Of a stretch of DNA of 30,974 nucleotides, positions 16,259 through 24,082 are shown one piece after another (the first letter of the stretch is position 1; every line of letters begins with the position of its first letter). This stretch comes from Mollicutes bacterium (GTDB taxonomy: Bacteria > Bacillota_I > Bacilli_A > RF39 > UBA660): positions 1 to 30,974 of the forward strand of contig PWIL01000129.1 of the NCBI GenBank assembly GCA_003560455.1, in the 5' to 3' direction. A model generated the notes under the pieces. It searched no databases, was not told the DNA's origin, and saw only the letters and a program-made list of their open reading frames with translations. Made by a program: the position numbers and the translations under genes.

Positions 16259-16297
16259 CTATTTATCACCTTCTTAAATATATCACATAACAAGAAC

Positions 16298-16325
16298 AAA
16301 AAAAAACTAGCATAATTTATGCTAG
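16298..16325 (-). terminator. Terminator overlapping a lipoprotein stop codon
   Basis: Minus strand stem CTAGCATA / TATGCTAG followed by nine T. The TAG stop of the lipoprotein gene lies inside the stem. Confidence 0.8.
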
Positions 16326-16867
16326 CCGGTAACTTTTTCACAACTCATATGTCCATCAATTTCCTCTAACAATTCATCAATGTCCATCGATTCAAAAATT
16401 TTATCACCATGTTCATAAAAATACGAATAATAACCATCCGTAGTTTTTTCCATTCTACTAAAATCATAGTAAAGTTCTATTTTTATTGTATCCTCATCAC
16501 GATAAACATCTGATGTTACACCAACAACCGCGCGATATTCTTCATCAAAATGTTCTTTTATAGCATCTCCAAAGTCTTCAAGACTTTCAAATTCATCAGC
16601 ATCTTGCAGTTCAGGATAATACACCGTTAACATGCCATCCATATCTTTTAATTGACCATCAACAAAACGAATGCGATATTCACCAGTCGTTTCATTTTCA
16701 TCGATATCGCAACTTAGATATTCAACTTCACCGAGTTCCTCCTGATTTATCTCTATTTGATTTTCACCATTTTCTACCTCATTTTTATCAACCGTTTCTT
16801 CGTTTGTTTCGCCAAAACAAGCAGTAACCATGAAAACCATTATCATTAAATAAAATAACTTTTGCAT
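16322..16867 (-). CDS. Lipoprotein, unknown function
   Basis: 181 residues. Signal peptide MQKLFYLMIMVFMVTAC with a lipobox VTAC, Cys at residue 17. A short acidic Glu/Asn linker follows, then a domain beginning VEYLSCDIDEN and ending MSCEKVTG, so a Cys lies near each end and could form a disulfide. The pattern (short strand with Cys, long amphipathic helix, Cys near the C-terminus) is like that of the lipoprotein at 19884-20351, so the two look like distant paralogs. The shape resembles YehR/DUF1307 lipoproteins, but only weakly. The ribosome site is AAAGGAGG. Promoter and an inverted repeat lie at 16899-16942. Confidence 0.85.
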   Translation of the reverse strand: MQKLFYLMIMVFMVTACFGETNEETVDKNEVENGENQIEINQEELGEVEYLSCDIDENETTGEYRIRFVDGQLKDMDGMLTVYYPELQDADEFESLEDFGDAIKEHFDEEYRAVVGVTSDVYRDEDTIKIELYYDFSRMEKTTDGYYSYFYEHGDKIFESMDIDELLEEIDGHMSCEKVTG

Positions 16868-16898
16868 TTTGCACCTCCTTTCGTTAATTTTCCCCTTA

Positions 16899-16942
16899 AA
16901 TAGACAACTCTATTTTAACATAAACAAAAAAAAATGTCTATT
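16899..16942 (-). promoter_or_regulatory. Lipoprotein promoter bracketed by an inverted repeat
   Basis: Minus strand: TAGACA (16935-16940), 17-base spacer with a T9 run, TAAAAT (16912-16917). AATAGACA at 16899-16906 and TGTCTATT at 16935-16942 are a perfect 8-bp inverted repeat covering the -35 on one side and the likely start of transcription on the other. Confidence 0.6.
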
Positions 16943-16996
16943 AAGCAACCATTAAAAAACCCTTTGTAAAGAAAACTAGATAGATTTTAAGATTTA

Positions 16997-17025
16997 TTGA
17001 CTTTTTGAATGTTATCCTTTATAAT
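16997..17025 (+). promoter_or_regulatory. Promoter of yqeG
   Basis: TTGACT (16997-17002), 17-base spacer, TATAAT (17020-17025). Confidence 0.75.
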
Positions 17026-17049
17026 CATTAAATTAAAGGTGGTGTTAAA

Positions 17050-17595
17050 ATGTCGCTATTAAAAGCCGATTTAGAAACGGAAAAAATAACAGATATTCCC
17101 CTCATTTATTTTCAGCAACATAATATTACAGCGGTTTTAATCGACCTTGATAATACCGTTATTTCTCCCGAAAACAATCAACTAATTAACGGCATAATAC
17201 CTTGGTTGTCTAAATTAAAAAGTCACAACATTAACACTTGTTTTGTTTCCAATCGTTTTACCAATAATGTTGATCATTTAGAAAAACAATTAGCAAGTCC
17301 AGTTATAACTAACGCCTTAAAACCGCTGAATAAAGGATTAAAAGCAGCAATTTCCGAATTAGAAATTCCTAAAAGCGAAATTTGTTTAATCGGCGATCAA
17401 TCATTTACCGATGTTTTAGGGGGGAATTTACTTGGTTTACATACAATAAAAATTAATCCTATTTGTCAACAAGAAGATAAATTATCAACGTTTTGTCGTC
17501 TCTTAGAAAAATACTATTTTTATTTAGATGACAAACTAAACAACCAAGAATCTAATGAAAAAACTCCTGTTTTAAAAAAAATTAGAAAAATCTAA
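17050..17595 (+). CDS. yqeG: YqeG-family HAD-IIIA phosphatase
   Basis: 181 residues, the family's usual length. Motif I is LIDLDNTV with D-x-D, preceded by the IPLIYFQQHNI leader that marks YqeG. Motif II is FVSNRF. Motif III K appears in ALKPLNKGL and motif IV in LIGDQSFTDVLGGN. In the family the protein is related to the yeast phosphatidylglycerophosphate phosphatase Gep4, so dephosphorylation of PGP in phospholipid synthesis is plausible. In many Firmicutes yqeG heads a ribosome-assembly cluster (yqeH, yqeI); here it stands alone on the plus strand. The ATG follows AAAGGTGGTG. Confidence 0.93.
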   Translation: MSLLKADLETEKITDIPLIYFQQHNITAVLIDLDNTVISPENNQLINGIIPWLSKLKSHNINTCFVSNRFTNNVDHLEKQLASPVITNALKPLNKGLKAAISELEIPKSEICLIGDQSFTDVLGGNLLGLHTIKINPICQQEDKLSTFCRLLEKYYFYLDDKLNNQESNEKTPVLKKIRKI

Positions 17596-17748
17596 TTTTT
17601 TTATTTTAAACATCTTTTATTCTCCGCACACCCACTGAACTACTTTCTTCTTTTTTTAATTCCTAATTCACCAATGTTTTTAACATGTGGCGTCCATAAA
17701 TTTCAATTGAAAAACCACCAATTCGATATACTTTAACCATTTCAACAT
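17596..17748 (-). other. Intergenic stretch with coding-like fragments
   Basis: On the minus strand just after the acetyltransferase stop, one frame reads VEMVKVYRIGGFSIEIYG then RHMLK, and a second frame continues NIGELGIKKRRK to a stop; one extra A in the AAAAA at about 17676-17680 would join them. It could be a fragment of a lost gene, but the evidence is only two short open frames. There is no start codon with a ribosome site. Confidence 0.3.
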
Positions 17749-18267
17749 TTAATTGCTTTTTATCCAATATCTTTGCATTACATTCCCATCAGAACCAATA
17801 ATTTCATTTTCTAATACTCCGCCATTTTTTAAAATTACTCGCCTAGAGGCCTTGTTTTCTCTTAAACAAGTAATTAAGACATTTTCTAAACCTATTTTTT
17901 TGCATTTTTCCAAACCTAATTGAAGCGTTTTTGTTGCATAACCTTTTCGTCTAAAAGACGGGCGAATGCTATAACCCATATGACCGCCCTCATTAAACAA
18001 ATATTCATTTAAATCATGACGAATATTTAACATCCCGATTATTTTTTTATCGATCATAACAAAGTAAGTGCTTGCCACAACCCGATTTTTAGGCACTGTT
18101 TTTTCATTTTCTTCTTTTTTCAATTTTTTAAGCCATAATTCATATTTAGTTAAATACATTTCTAAAGAACTGGTTCCCGCTAAATTAGGCTGTAATTCTT
18201 CAATATAACTTACAGCTTCTTTGCGGTGCTCTTTTGTCGGTTTTTTTAGTTTTATTTCCTGCATCAT
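17749..18267 (-). CDS. GNAT N-acetyltransferase
   Basis: 172 residues. Typical GNAT core: VVASTYFVMIDKKIIGMLNI (beta 3-4), then HMGYSIRPSFRRKGYATKTL with the acetyl-CoA loop R-R-K-G-Y-A, then LITCLRENKASRRVILKNGG and a terminal QRYWI. The RYWI ending and the length fit a common Firmicutes family of unassigned substrate. The ATG at 18267 overlaps the rel stop as ATGA, so it is probably translated from the rel transcript. The longer open frame upstream belongs to the end of rel in another frame. Confidence 0.88.
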   Translation of the reverse strand: MMQEIKLKKPTKEHRKEAVSYIEELQPNLAGTSSLEMYLTKYELWLKKLKKEENEKTVPKNRVVASTYFVMIDKKIIGMLNIRHDLNEYLFNEGGHMGYSIRPSFRRKGYATKTLQLGLEKCKKIGLENVLITCLRENKASRRVILKNGGVLENEIIGSDGNVMQRYWIKSN

Positions 18268-19715
18268 CTTTGTCCCTTCTTTTTCATAAATTCTTTTATT
18301 TTTTGTTTTGCCTGTGCTGTTTGAACTTTTTCCAACCACTCAGGAGTTGGACCAACAACTTCTTCATCCGTTAACAATTTTACCCGATCTTTATTTTTTA
18401 AACAATGGTCAAGACCAACATAATCTTCATTAACTGTTGCTCCAGCTAATAAATTACCAACATCAGTTCCTAGTTTATAAGCCATATCAATAATTGTTGC
18501 TCCTTTGGGCAGTTCAACAATTTCTCCGGCTGCATTATAAACATAAGTATTACCCGTTAATAGTTCTTTTTTTGTTTGATTAATAAATTCTTGATCATCG
18601 GAAAACATCATATTTAACTCATTTAATGAAGAAAAAAATTGAAATTTTTTGGCTAAATCATCTTGCATCACGTTTTTAGCTTCCCCTTTGTTAATATCCC
18701 AATAAGCTGTTAAACCAAATGATGCTATTTTATCCATTGCCAAAGTTCTAATTTGCGCTTGAACTAATCTTTCGTCTGGGCTGAAAACGGTTGTATGAAG
18801 TGATTGATACATATTGGTTTTCGGCAAGGCAATATAATCTTTAAATCGCTCATTCAAAGGGTAATACTGATTATGAATCAATCCCAAAGTAAGATAACAA
18901 CTTTTCACATCTTCAACCATGATTTTTAATGCTAACAAATCATGAATATCAGTTATTTTATTATTTTCTGCTAAACTTTTATAAATGCCATAAATATTTT
19001 TTGCTCTAATTTTTATTTCAAAAGGAATTCCTTCTTTTTCAAGCAAAAAGGATATTTCTTCTAACATTTCTGTTAAACATTGCTTGCTATTTTTTTTTGT
19101 AATTGCTAATTCTTTTTCAATTTTAAAAAAATCCTCCGGTTTTAAATATAACATTGCTAAATCTTCTAACTCGCTTTTTAAACGATAAGCTCCAATATAA
19201 AAGGCTAAGGGAACATACATTTCTAAACTTTCTAAAGCAATTTCTTTTTGTTTTATTGGTTCCAAATGCTCTAAAGTTTGCAGATTATGTAGCCGATCAG
19301 CTAATTTAATAATTATAATTCGAACATCTTCGGTAATACTAGTAATAATTTTTCTTGAATTAGCTACATTTGCTTCATTTTTATTATTAAAATTAACTCG
19401 ACTTATTTTACTAACCCCATCAACTAAGTTAGCAATACTTTTGTTAAAATCTTTTTCTATTTCTGCTTTAGTAACATCAGTATCTTCAATTAAATCATGC
19501 AATAATGCTGCTGAAATAGTATCCCGATCAGCACGCATTTCTGATAAAATAACCGCTACAGCAACAGGATGAGAAATATAATCCTCGCCATCTTTTCTTT
19601 TTTGTCCAGCATGTTTTTCGGCGGCAAAATAATAAGCCTTAGCAATCGCCTCTTCTTCTTCGGCATTATAAGTTCGAACTTCAGCTAGCAAATTTTCTAA
19701 AAATTTTTCTTTCAT
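18264..19715 (-). CDS. Short RelA/SpoT-family (p)ppGpp enzyme (HD-synthetase-TGS)
   Basis: 483 residues. The hydrolase domain is complete: H49, H73-D74, E77-D78 in LLHDLIEDT, and D140 in KLADRLHN. The synthetase domain (about 225-345) has RFKD at 290-293, DYIALPK, and YQSLHTTV with Y303. The strand that normally reads V-E-I-Q-I-R-T is VQAQIRT, so a Gln (Q319) replaces the conserved acidic residue. A TGS domain lies at about 388-448 (TGNTYVYNAAGEIVELPKGA). The usual helical, zinc-finger and ACT domains are absent (normal length about 730). Hydrolase activity is likely; synthetase activity is less certain. It has a promoter and a structured leader upstream. Confidence 0.9.
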   Translation of the reverse strand: MKEKFLENLLAEVRTYNAEEEEAIAKAYYFAAEKHAGQKRKDGEDYISHPVAVAVILSEMRADRDTISAALLHDLIEDTDVTKAEIEKDFNKSIANLVDGVSKISRVNFNNKNEANVANSRKIITSITEDVRIIIIKLADRLHNLQTLEHLEPIKQKEIALESLEMYVPLAFYIGAYRLKSELEDLAMLYLKPEDFFKIEKELAITKKNSKQCLTEMLEEISFLLEKEGIPFEIKIRAKNIYGIYKSLAENNKITDIHDLLALKIMVEDVKSCYLTLGLIHNQYYPLNERFKDYIALPKTNMYQSLHTTVFSPDERLVQAQIRTLAMDKIASFGLTAYWDINKGEAKNVMQDDLAKKFQFFSSLNELNMMFSDDQEFINQTKKELLTGNTYVYNAAGEIVELPKGATIIDMAYKLGTDVGNLLAGATVNEDYVGLDHCLKNKDRVKLLTDEEVVGPTPEWLEKVQTAQAKQKIKEFMKKKGQR

Positions 19716-19730
19716 TTAACCACCTCTAAT

Positions 19731-19831
19731 TAAAAACAATCAACAAACACCATTTATTTGTTGATTTATTTTAAAAGCATTTTCCAAAAATAAATGCTAT
19801 ATTTTTTGTTCGTTTTTTAATAGTTAGTATA
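19731..19831 (-). promoter_or_regulatory. Structured rel leader with terminator-like hairpin
   Basis: Minus strand, downstream of the promoter: a 7-bp stem (19776-19782 with 19792-19798), then a perfect 10-bp stem AATCAACAAA / TTTGTTGATT (19738-19747 with 19757-19766) followed by GTTTTTA and, a few bases later, the ribosome site. The second hairpin looks like a weak intrinsic terminator or a translation-control element. Confidence 0.5.
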
Positions 19832-19854
19832 TATTACCTTTTCAAAAAAGTCAA
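19826..19854 (-). promoter_or_regulatory. Promoter of the rel gene
   Basis: Minus strand: TTGACT (19849-19854), 17-base spacer, TATACT (19826-19831). It implies a leader of about 105 bases. Confidence 0.7.
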
Positions 19855-19880
19855 ACAAAAAAAACGCCTTTAAGGCGTTT
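19854..19880 (-). terminator. Terminator of the 19884 lipoprotein gene
   Basis: Minus strand stem AAACGCCTT / AAGGCGTTT followed by a T-run; directly after the lipoprotein stop and touching the -35 of the rel promoter. Confidence 0.85.
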
Positions 19881-19883
19881 CAA

Positions 19884-20351
19884 TTACTTACAAGTAAATC
19901 CTTCAGCTATTAACTCAGCTTTTATTTCCTCTTTTGTAATTTCTTCGTCAAGATCTAAGTCTAGCCAAGCTTCGGATTCACTTCCTGCTTCAGCTACCTC
20001 TTCTAAATCATAATTAATTGTTATCGTTATTACTTTGCCATCTCGATCTGTTGAAACCGAAACTCCCTCTTGATCCTCCGTTTGGTCATACATTCCAGTA
20101 AATGCATCAAAAGTTTCAATAACTTCTTCTTCTGTTGCGTCTAAATGCTCAAGAATCATTACCATATCTATTTCAATGGGCTCATCATTCGAATCAAAAA
20201 CTAGCTTATATTCCAGTCTATTAAGCATTCCATATTCTTCTTCTTCATAACTACACTCTAAAGAATTTGTACTTCCTAAACCACCTAAGCAGCCACTAAC
20301 AACTAAAAGCAAAAACATTAAACCACTTGTCATCATTATTCTATTTCTCAT
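19884..20351 (-). CDS. Lipoprotein, YehR-like
   Basis: 155 residues from the ATG at 20351, which follows AGGAGG; an ATG 27 bases upstream has no proper site. Signal peptide with lipobox VVSGC. The mature part starts LECSYEEEEYGMLNRLEYKL, has a central amphipathic helix (EEEVIETFDAFTGMYD), then SVSTDRDGKVITITINYDL, and ends AEGFTCK. A Cys near each end of the domain matches the lipoprotein at 16322-16867. The architecture resembles the YehR/DUF1307 lipoproteins, with modest confidence. Strongly acidic, likely exposed on the outer membrane face. Transcribed alone from the promoter at 20379-20407 to the terminator at 19854. Confidence 0.85.
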   Translation of the reverse strand: MRNRIMMTSGLMFLLLVVSGCLGGLGSTNSLECSYEEEEYGMLNRLEYKLVFDSNDEPIEIDMVMILEHLDATEEEVIETFDAFTGMYDQTEDQEGVSVSTDRDGKVITITINYDLEEVAEAGSESEAWLDLDLDEEITKEEIKAELIAEGFTCK

Positions 20352-20378
20352 TATTAACCTCCTTTCCTTGCTTCTCAT

Positions 20379-20407
20379 ATCCTAACATTTACAAATTATA
20401 AAGTCAA
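20379..20407 (-). promoter_or_regulatory. Promoter of the 19884 lipoprotein gene
   Basis: Minus strand: TTGACT (20402-20407), 17-base spacer, TAGGAT (20379-20384). Confidence 0.65.
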
Positions 20408-20420
20408 TTTAAGCATTTTT

Positions 20421-21341
20421 TTAAAAAGGATTATCAATCAAAATGCAACCAACTTCACAATCATTTATACCACTGTATAAAGACACACGAGAGTTTCTTA
20501 ACCCTACTATTCCAGCCGGAAACGCACAATCTGTTAAAAATTCTTTCTTTGCCGGACCTTGAGGAAAACTAGCACGAGTACCAATTGTTTTTAAATCACT
20601 AAGACTATGCTTTTCAATATCAAAAACAAAAGATATTACTGTGTAAACAGCTTTTTTTCGTTTGCTATCATAATAACTTTTATGACCAATTACACCAATT
20701 TTGTTATTTCCTAAACAATAGGCTTGATTACAGCCGCCCCATTCATCCTTTTTAAAAAGACCTGGAATATAACGCGCCTGAGAAATTATTTCACTATTTA
20801 ATTTTGACAAATCATTAATTAACGAAAAGCCAACAATAGCTTCACATCCATACTTTTCTTTTATTTTTTCATCTTTCGGTCGAGAAAAAACACCAATTTT
20901 TTTATTAGCCAGACCAACCAACCGAATGTCTTTCATTTTCGCTGGTCCTTCAGCAAAAAAAATCAATGAATTTAAATCTTTTCCTCGATAAAAGCGTGTT
21001 GTAAAATTAACAATTTCATCTTCGTTTTTTTCAACAAAAACTCCCCCTAAAACAATTTCGTCTTCAATAAAACTAATAAAAGGATCTTCCAATGGTAGTG
21101 GTTTAAATTCCTTAACTAAAGTCCATTTATTTTTTTCTTTATAAACAAACAATCTAGTTTCCGATTCCGCCCATTTTTCTCTTTTTTCGACCCGGCCAAA
21201 CAAATATTTTTTTTTGTCCCAAATAAAGGGAATTGATGGATTATAAACATCAAAACCATCAACCCCATAAAATTTTAATTTTTTTCTATCATAACCTTTA
21301 AATGTTTTTTCAAATTTTGCTTTTTCTTCCAAAAAGTTCAT
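20421..21341 (-). CDS. DUF1861 family protein (five-bladed propeller, glycosidase-like)
   Basis: About 306 residues. Features of the family: GFDVYNPSIPF near residue 30, YLFGRVEKREKWAESETRLF, LEDPFISFIEDEIVLGGV, FSRPKD, and late motifs GGCNQAYCL, IGHKSY and TDCAFPAGIVGL. DUF1861 proteins are predicted five-bladed beta-propellers related to GH130/GH43-type enzymes, but no activity is assigned. No signal peptide, so cytosolic. Of three consecutive ATGs the third (21341) is best spaced from AAAGGGG. It follows the 99-residue gene by 20-25 bases and may be co-transcribed with it and fic. Confidence 0.8.
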   Translation of the reverse strand: MNFLEEKAKFEKTFKGYDRKKLKFYGVDGFDVYNPSIPFIWDKKKYLFGRVEKREKWAESETRLFVYKEKNKWTLVKEFKPLPLEDPFISFIEDEIVLGGVFVEKNEDEIVNFTTRFYRGKDLNSLIFFAEGPAKMKDIRLVGLANKKIGVFSRPKDEKIKEKYGCEAIVGFSLINDLSKLNSEIISQARYIPGLFKKDEWGGCNQAYCLGNNKIGVIGHKSYYDSKRKKAVYTVISFVFDIEKHSLSDLKTIGTRASFPQGPAKKEFLTDCAFPAGIVGLRNSRVSLYSGINDCEVGCILIDNPF

Positions 21342-21366
21342 CATCATACCCCTTTAACATAACTAT

Positions 21367-21666
21367 TTATTTAAATCTTTCATATTTATTAAAACGATTA
21401 ATATTTATTGTGTGATCCTTTAAAAAACTGTTTGAATAAAATTTGTTATCATACAAACCTTTTTTCGCTCCTAAAGTTGGTTTTCGCTTTATTTGGGATG
21501 AAAATAATTTTTTTTTATCAACTAAAGGGTCGCCTAAATGGCGTTTTGTCCGCTCTCGGCTGGTTTTAGCGCTTTTTCCCAGCGAAAAATCTTGATAATA
21601 GGAAACATTATTATGATTAAAAAAATTATTTGAAAACTTTTCATTATCTCTTTCCAAAATATTCAT
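21367..21666 (-). CDS. Small basic hypothetical protein, 99 aa
   Basis: Rich in Lys, Asn, Phe and Ser, with clusters such as TSRERTKRHLGD and SSQIKRKPTLGAKKG. No membrane segment, cysteine or known motif. The ribosome site is poor (GAGAGGGG directly before the ATG). It is placed between fic and the DUF1861 gene, all on the same strand with gaps under 30 bases, so read-through from the fic promoter is likely. I do not recognise it. Confidence 0.55.
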   Translation of the reverse strand: MNILERDNEKFSNNFFNHNNVSYYQDFSLGKSAKTSRERTKRHLGDPLVDKKKLFSSQIKRKPTLGAKKGLYDNKFYSNSFLKDHTININRFNKYERFK

Positions 21667-21695
21667 CCCCTCTCATCATTTAAAACAGGTAAGCA

Positions 21696-22358
21696 TCACC
21701 TTTGTTTTTTATTCATATTTTCTTTATATAATTGATCAATAATTGCTTTTTCTTCCATTGACCGTTGTTTTAAAAATTTAGCAAATCCCTGATAATCATC
21801 ATTAGTAATATAAGAAAAATATTCATCTTTTTCTTCTTTAGTAATAACAACCGGTGCCATATTATTTTTAATTAAATTATTTGCTAATAATATTCGCCCT
21901 GTTCGGCCATTTCCATCTTCAAATGGATGAATTTTGATAAAATTAATATTAAACATTGCCTCTCTTTCAAAAACATCTTCTAATTCTGACCAAATGTTAT
22001 GATAGCAATCTAACAAAGAATACATTCGGCTATATATTTGATTTGCTTCAACCGGATACCAATTAGCTTCGTTTACTTCGACATAGGTCTTGCGAAAACC
22101 TTTTGATAAAAAGGATTCCGGCCCATTAACTAGTGCGGCTGTTTCAATTATTTCTTGATTAGAAATCACTTCTTTTTCCTCTGACAATTCTAGCAAATGA
22201 TGTATTGCTTTTAAGTTATTATGAAATTTAACCCCATGCTTTGTATATGGCATTGGTTTTTCGTAAGAAATTTCAAGACTTTTAGCTGTTAACCGCCCAC
22301 AAAACGAAGTTAAATATTCTTCGAAAAAAACCTCATCTTCTCTAATATCATTTATCAT
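21696..22358 (-). CDS. Fic domain protein (AMP-transferase)
   Basis: 220 residues. The active-site loop is complete: HPFEDGNGRTGR at residues 144-155, with catalytic His144, the acidic residue and the GNGR phosphate-binding part. Upstream is a beta-hairpin flap region (YPVEANQIY). Fic enzymes transfer AMP or other nucleotide parts to Ser/Thr/Tyr of target proteins. A clear S/T-x-x-x-E inhibitory helix is not found at the N-terminus, and the C-terminal helix ending MEEKAIIDQLYKEN is a possible but unproven place for one. No small antitoxin gene is next to it. The start follows AAGGAGAGG; promoter at 22380-22408. Confidence 0.9.
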   Translation of the reverse strand: MINDIREDEVFFEEYLTSFCGRLTAKSLEISYEKPMPYTKHGVKFHNNLKAIHHLLELSEEKEVISNQEIIETAALVNGPESFLSKGFRKTYVEVNEANWYPVEANQIYSRMYSLLDCYHNIWSELEDVFEREAMFNINFIKIHPFEDGNGRTGRILLANNLIKNNMAPVVITKEEKDEYFSYITNDDYQGFAKFLKQRSMEEKAIIDQLYKENMNKKQR

Positions 22359-22379
22359 TTTTCCCTCTCCTTTTCGGTT

Positions 22380-22408
22380 ATTCTAACACTTTCTTTTTTA
22401 GGTGTCAA
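22380..22408 (-). promoter_or_regulatory. Promoter of the fic gene
   Basis: Minus strand: TTGACA (22403-22408), 17-base spacer, TAGAAT (22380-22385). The -35 touches the end of the AlkD-like gene. Confidence 0.7.
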
Positions 22409-23124
22409 AACTTTTCCCTAAATTCTAAAAGCATTTCCTTATCTAATAAAGATACTCTTTTACTGTCGCGACATTTACTAATTGCTTTATTAACTGTAAA
22501 CTTATTTAACTTATCTTTTTTTAAAAATTTGATGGTTTTTTCTCTTTGTTTAATAAAACATTCACAAATTAGCCAAGCGCATGCCATATTAACATAATAA
22601 TCTTCTTCGTTTTTTAATTTTTCTATTATTGCAAATATCTTTTCAATATATTGTTCGTTAATTAGTTTAAACAATATAATTATACCAACCCTTCTAGTAA
22701 AAGCATAATTACTATTTACATACTCCAGCGATAACTTATAAAATAAAGCTTCCCTACTTTTTACCGAAAATGATAAAACATCACATTCCGCCCAATTATC
22801 TATTTTAGTAACATAGATATCTAAATATTCCTTCATTTTATTAAAATCTTGAATGTTAGCTATCAACAAACCATTAATAATTGCATTTTCATAATAATCA
22901 TTGATTTGCATATTTAAAAAAGAATACCTATCATCTTTTTCTATTTCTTGAGCAATTACTTTTAATTTGGGCGTTGGAATCGCCAAGACTGGCTTATTAG
23001 TATTAATAATTTTTTTAGCCCAAGTAATTTTTTCTTCATTTTTTAATTTTATCAAATAATTATTGAAATTTGCTTTTGTACTAAGTTCTTTTTTAGTTAA
23101 TTTAATCATTTTTAATCTTATCAT
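22405..23124 (-). CDS. AlkD-like DNA alkylation repair protein
   Basis: 239 residues made of helical HEAT-like repeats. Family marks: an early AKKIINTNKPVLAIPTPKLK, the central IDNWAECDVLSF in which the Trp and the Asp match the lesion-handling residues of AlkD glycosylases, and FTRRVGIIILF with the double Arg. The YVNMACAWLICECF segment is the next repeat. AlkD removes positively charged alkylated bases without base flipping. ATG 23124 follows AGGAG closely (3 bases); ATG 23109 is the alternative. Single gene between other minus-strand genes. Confidence 0.88.
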   Translation of the reverse strand: MIRLKMIKLTKKELSTKANFNNYLIKLKNEEKITWAKKIINTNKPVLAIPTPKLKVIAQEIEKDDRYSFLNMQINDYYENAIINGLLIANIQDFNKMKEYLDIYVTKIDNWAECDVLSFSVKSREALFYKLSLEYVNSNYAFTRRVGIIILFKLINEQYIEKIFAIIEKLKNEEDYYVNMACAWLICECFIKQREKTIKFLKKDKLNKFTVNKAISKCRDSKRVSLLDKEMLLEFREKF

Positions 23125-23219
23125 TTTCTCCTATAATAGTCTCTATTTTAATTCTAGCACATATTTAATAATTCTTCCATTAAAAAAAGCTAAATTAAAT
23201 CTAGCGCTTTTTCATAATC

Positions 23220-24014
23220 TTATAATTTCTTTGTCAATTTTTTTATTTGTTCATCTTCAAACTTTATTAATTCCTCATTTTGTTCTTCTTTTAGTAATAA
23301 CTTTTTCTTTTCATATTTTTTTAAAATTTCTTGTTGATTTAATTGATAAAACTCTCTTGTTGATTTTTTTAATTCTTGCTCGTTTATATTTTTTGTTTTA
23401 TTTTCAATTCGCTTTGTCACTAAAAAATCAACATAGTTTTTTATATAAGTGAAATTACCATAGCGTATAACATGATTTTCTTCCTCTTGTGAAAAGCAAG
23501 GGTCTTTTAATAAGAGTTCAGGTTCAAATTCTTCTTCATTAGAATCTAAAACAATTAATTCTCCTGCATCACGTATCTGATTAAAACAAAAATTAAAATC
23601 TTCATAATTATGCATTGCTTCGCTCTCATTAATTATGACACGAATGTTTTTAATAACTGGAACTTCCATTCGATCCATCACCGAATGGATTGTTTTTTTT
23701 GTTTTAAATGTTGTTTCTTGGTATATATATTTCTCTCCTTCAAAAGTTGTAACTACATCTGCCATTGCCTCACCAATTAGCGCCGCAGGAAATATAAAGT
23801 GATTTCCATATTCTAACATTAGTCTGTTTATTTCATCTTTACTTTTTTCAATTTCCATTGTATATGGTTTGCATAATTTATCATATTCTGCATTAATCTC
23901 AGCAGTTGCCAATTCTATAGTTTTTTGTTTTAGTTTTTCCAATTTGCTTTTTTGTAACTCTTTGTTTTTTATTTTTTCATCTAATTCACTTATTTTTTTG
24001 AAATATTTATTCAT
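23220..24014 (-). CDS. Hypothetical coiled-coil protein
   Basis: 264 residues. An N-terminal charged coiled coil (about 1-65) rich in Lys and Glu, a central globular part with FIFPAALIGEAMADVV and FEGEKYIYQETTFKTK then VPVIKNIRVII, and a C-terminal second coiled coil (about 205-264, EQELKKSTREFYQLNQQEIL). No membrane helix. The ATG at 24014 has GGAGGGC with good spacing and a TGCTATAAT element upstream; the longer frame to 24044 is not needed. I do not recognise the family. Confidence 0.8.
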   Translation of the reverse strand: MNKYFKKISELDEKIKNKELQKSKLEKLKQKTIELATAEINAEYDKLCKPYTMEIEKSKDEINRLMLEYGNHFIFPAALIGEAMADVVTTFEGEKYIYQETTFKTKKTIHSVMDRMEVPVIKNIRVIINESEAMHNYEDFNFCFNQIRDAGELIVLDSNEEEFEPELLLKDPCFSQEEENHVIRYGNFTYIKNYVDFLVTKRIENKTKNINEQELKKSTREFYQLNQQEILKKYEKKKLLLKEEQNEELIKFEDEQIKKLTKKL

Positions 24015-24032
24015 TTTTGCCCTCCTAACTGA

Positions 24033-24041
24033 ATTATAGCA
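24033..24041 (-). promoter_or_regulatory. Extended -10 promoter TGCTATAAT
   Basis: Minus strand, followed within ten bases by the ribosome site of the coiled-coil gene; no clear -35. Confidence 0.5.
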
Positions 24042-24082
24042 CATATTATTTAATTGTTAATAATGAAATTTCTATTCTTTAT

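Noticed and set aside
23063..23452. Plus-strand membrane-like open frame of 129 codons
   Set aside because: Antisense to two real genes; hydrophobicity is the mirror of Lys/Glu/Asn-rich coding. No promoter or ribosome site.
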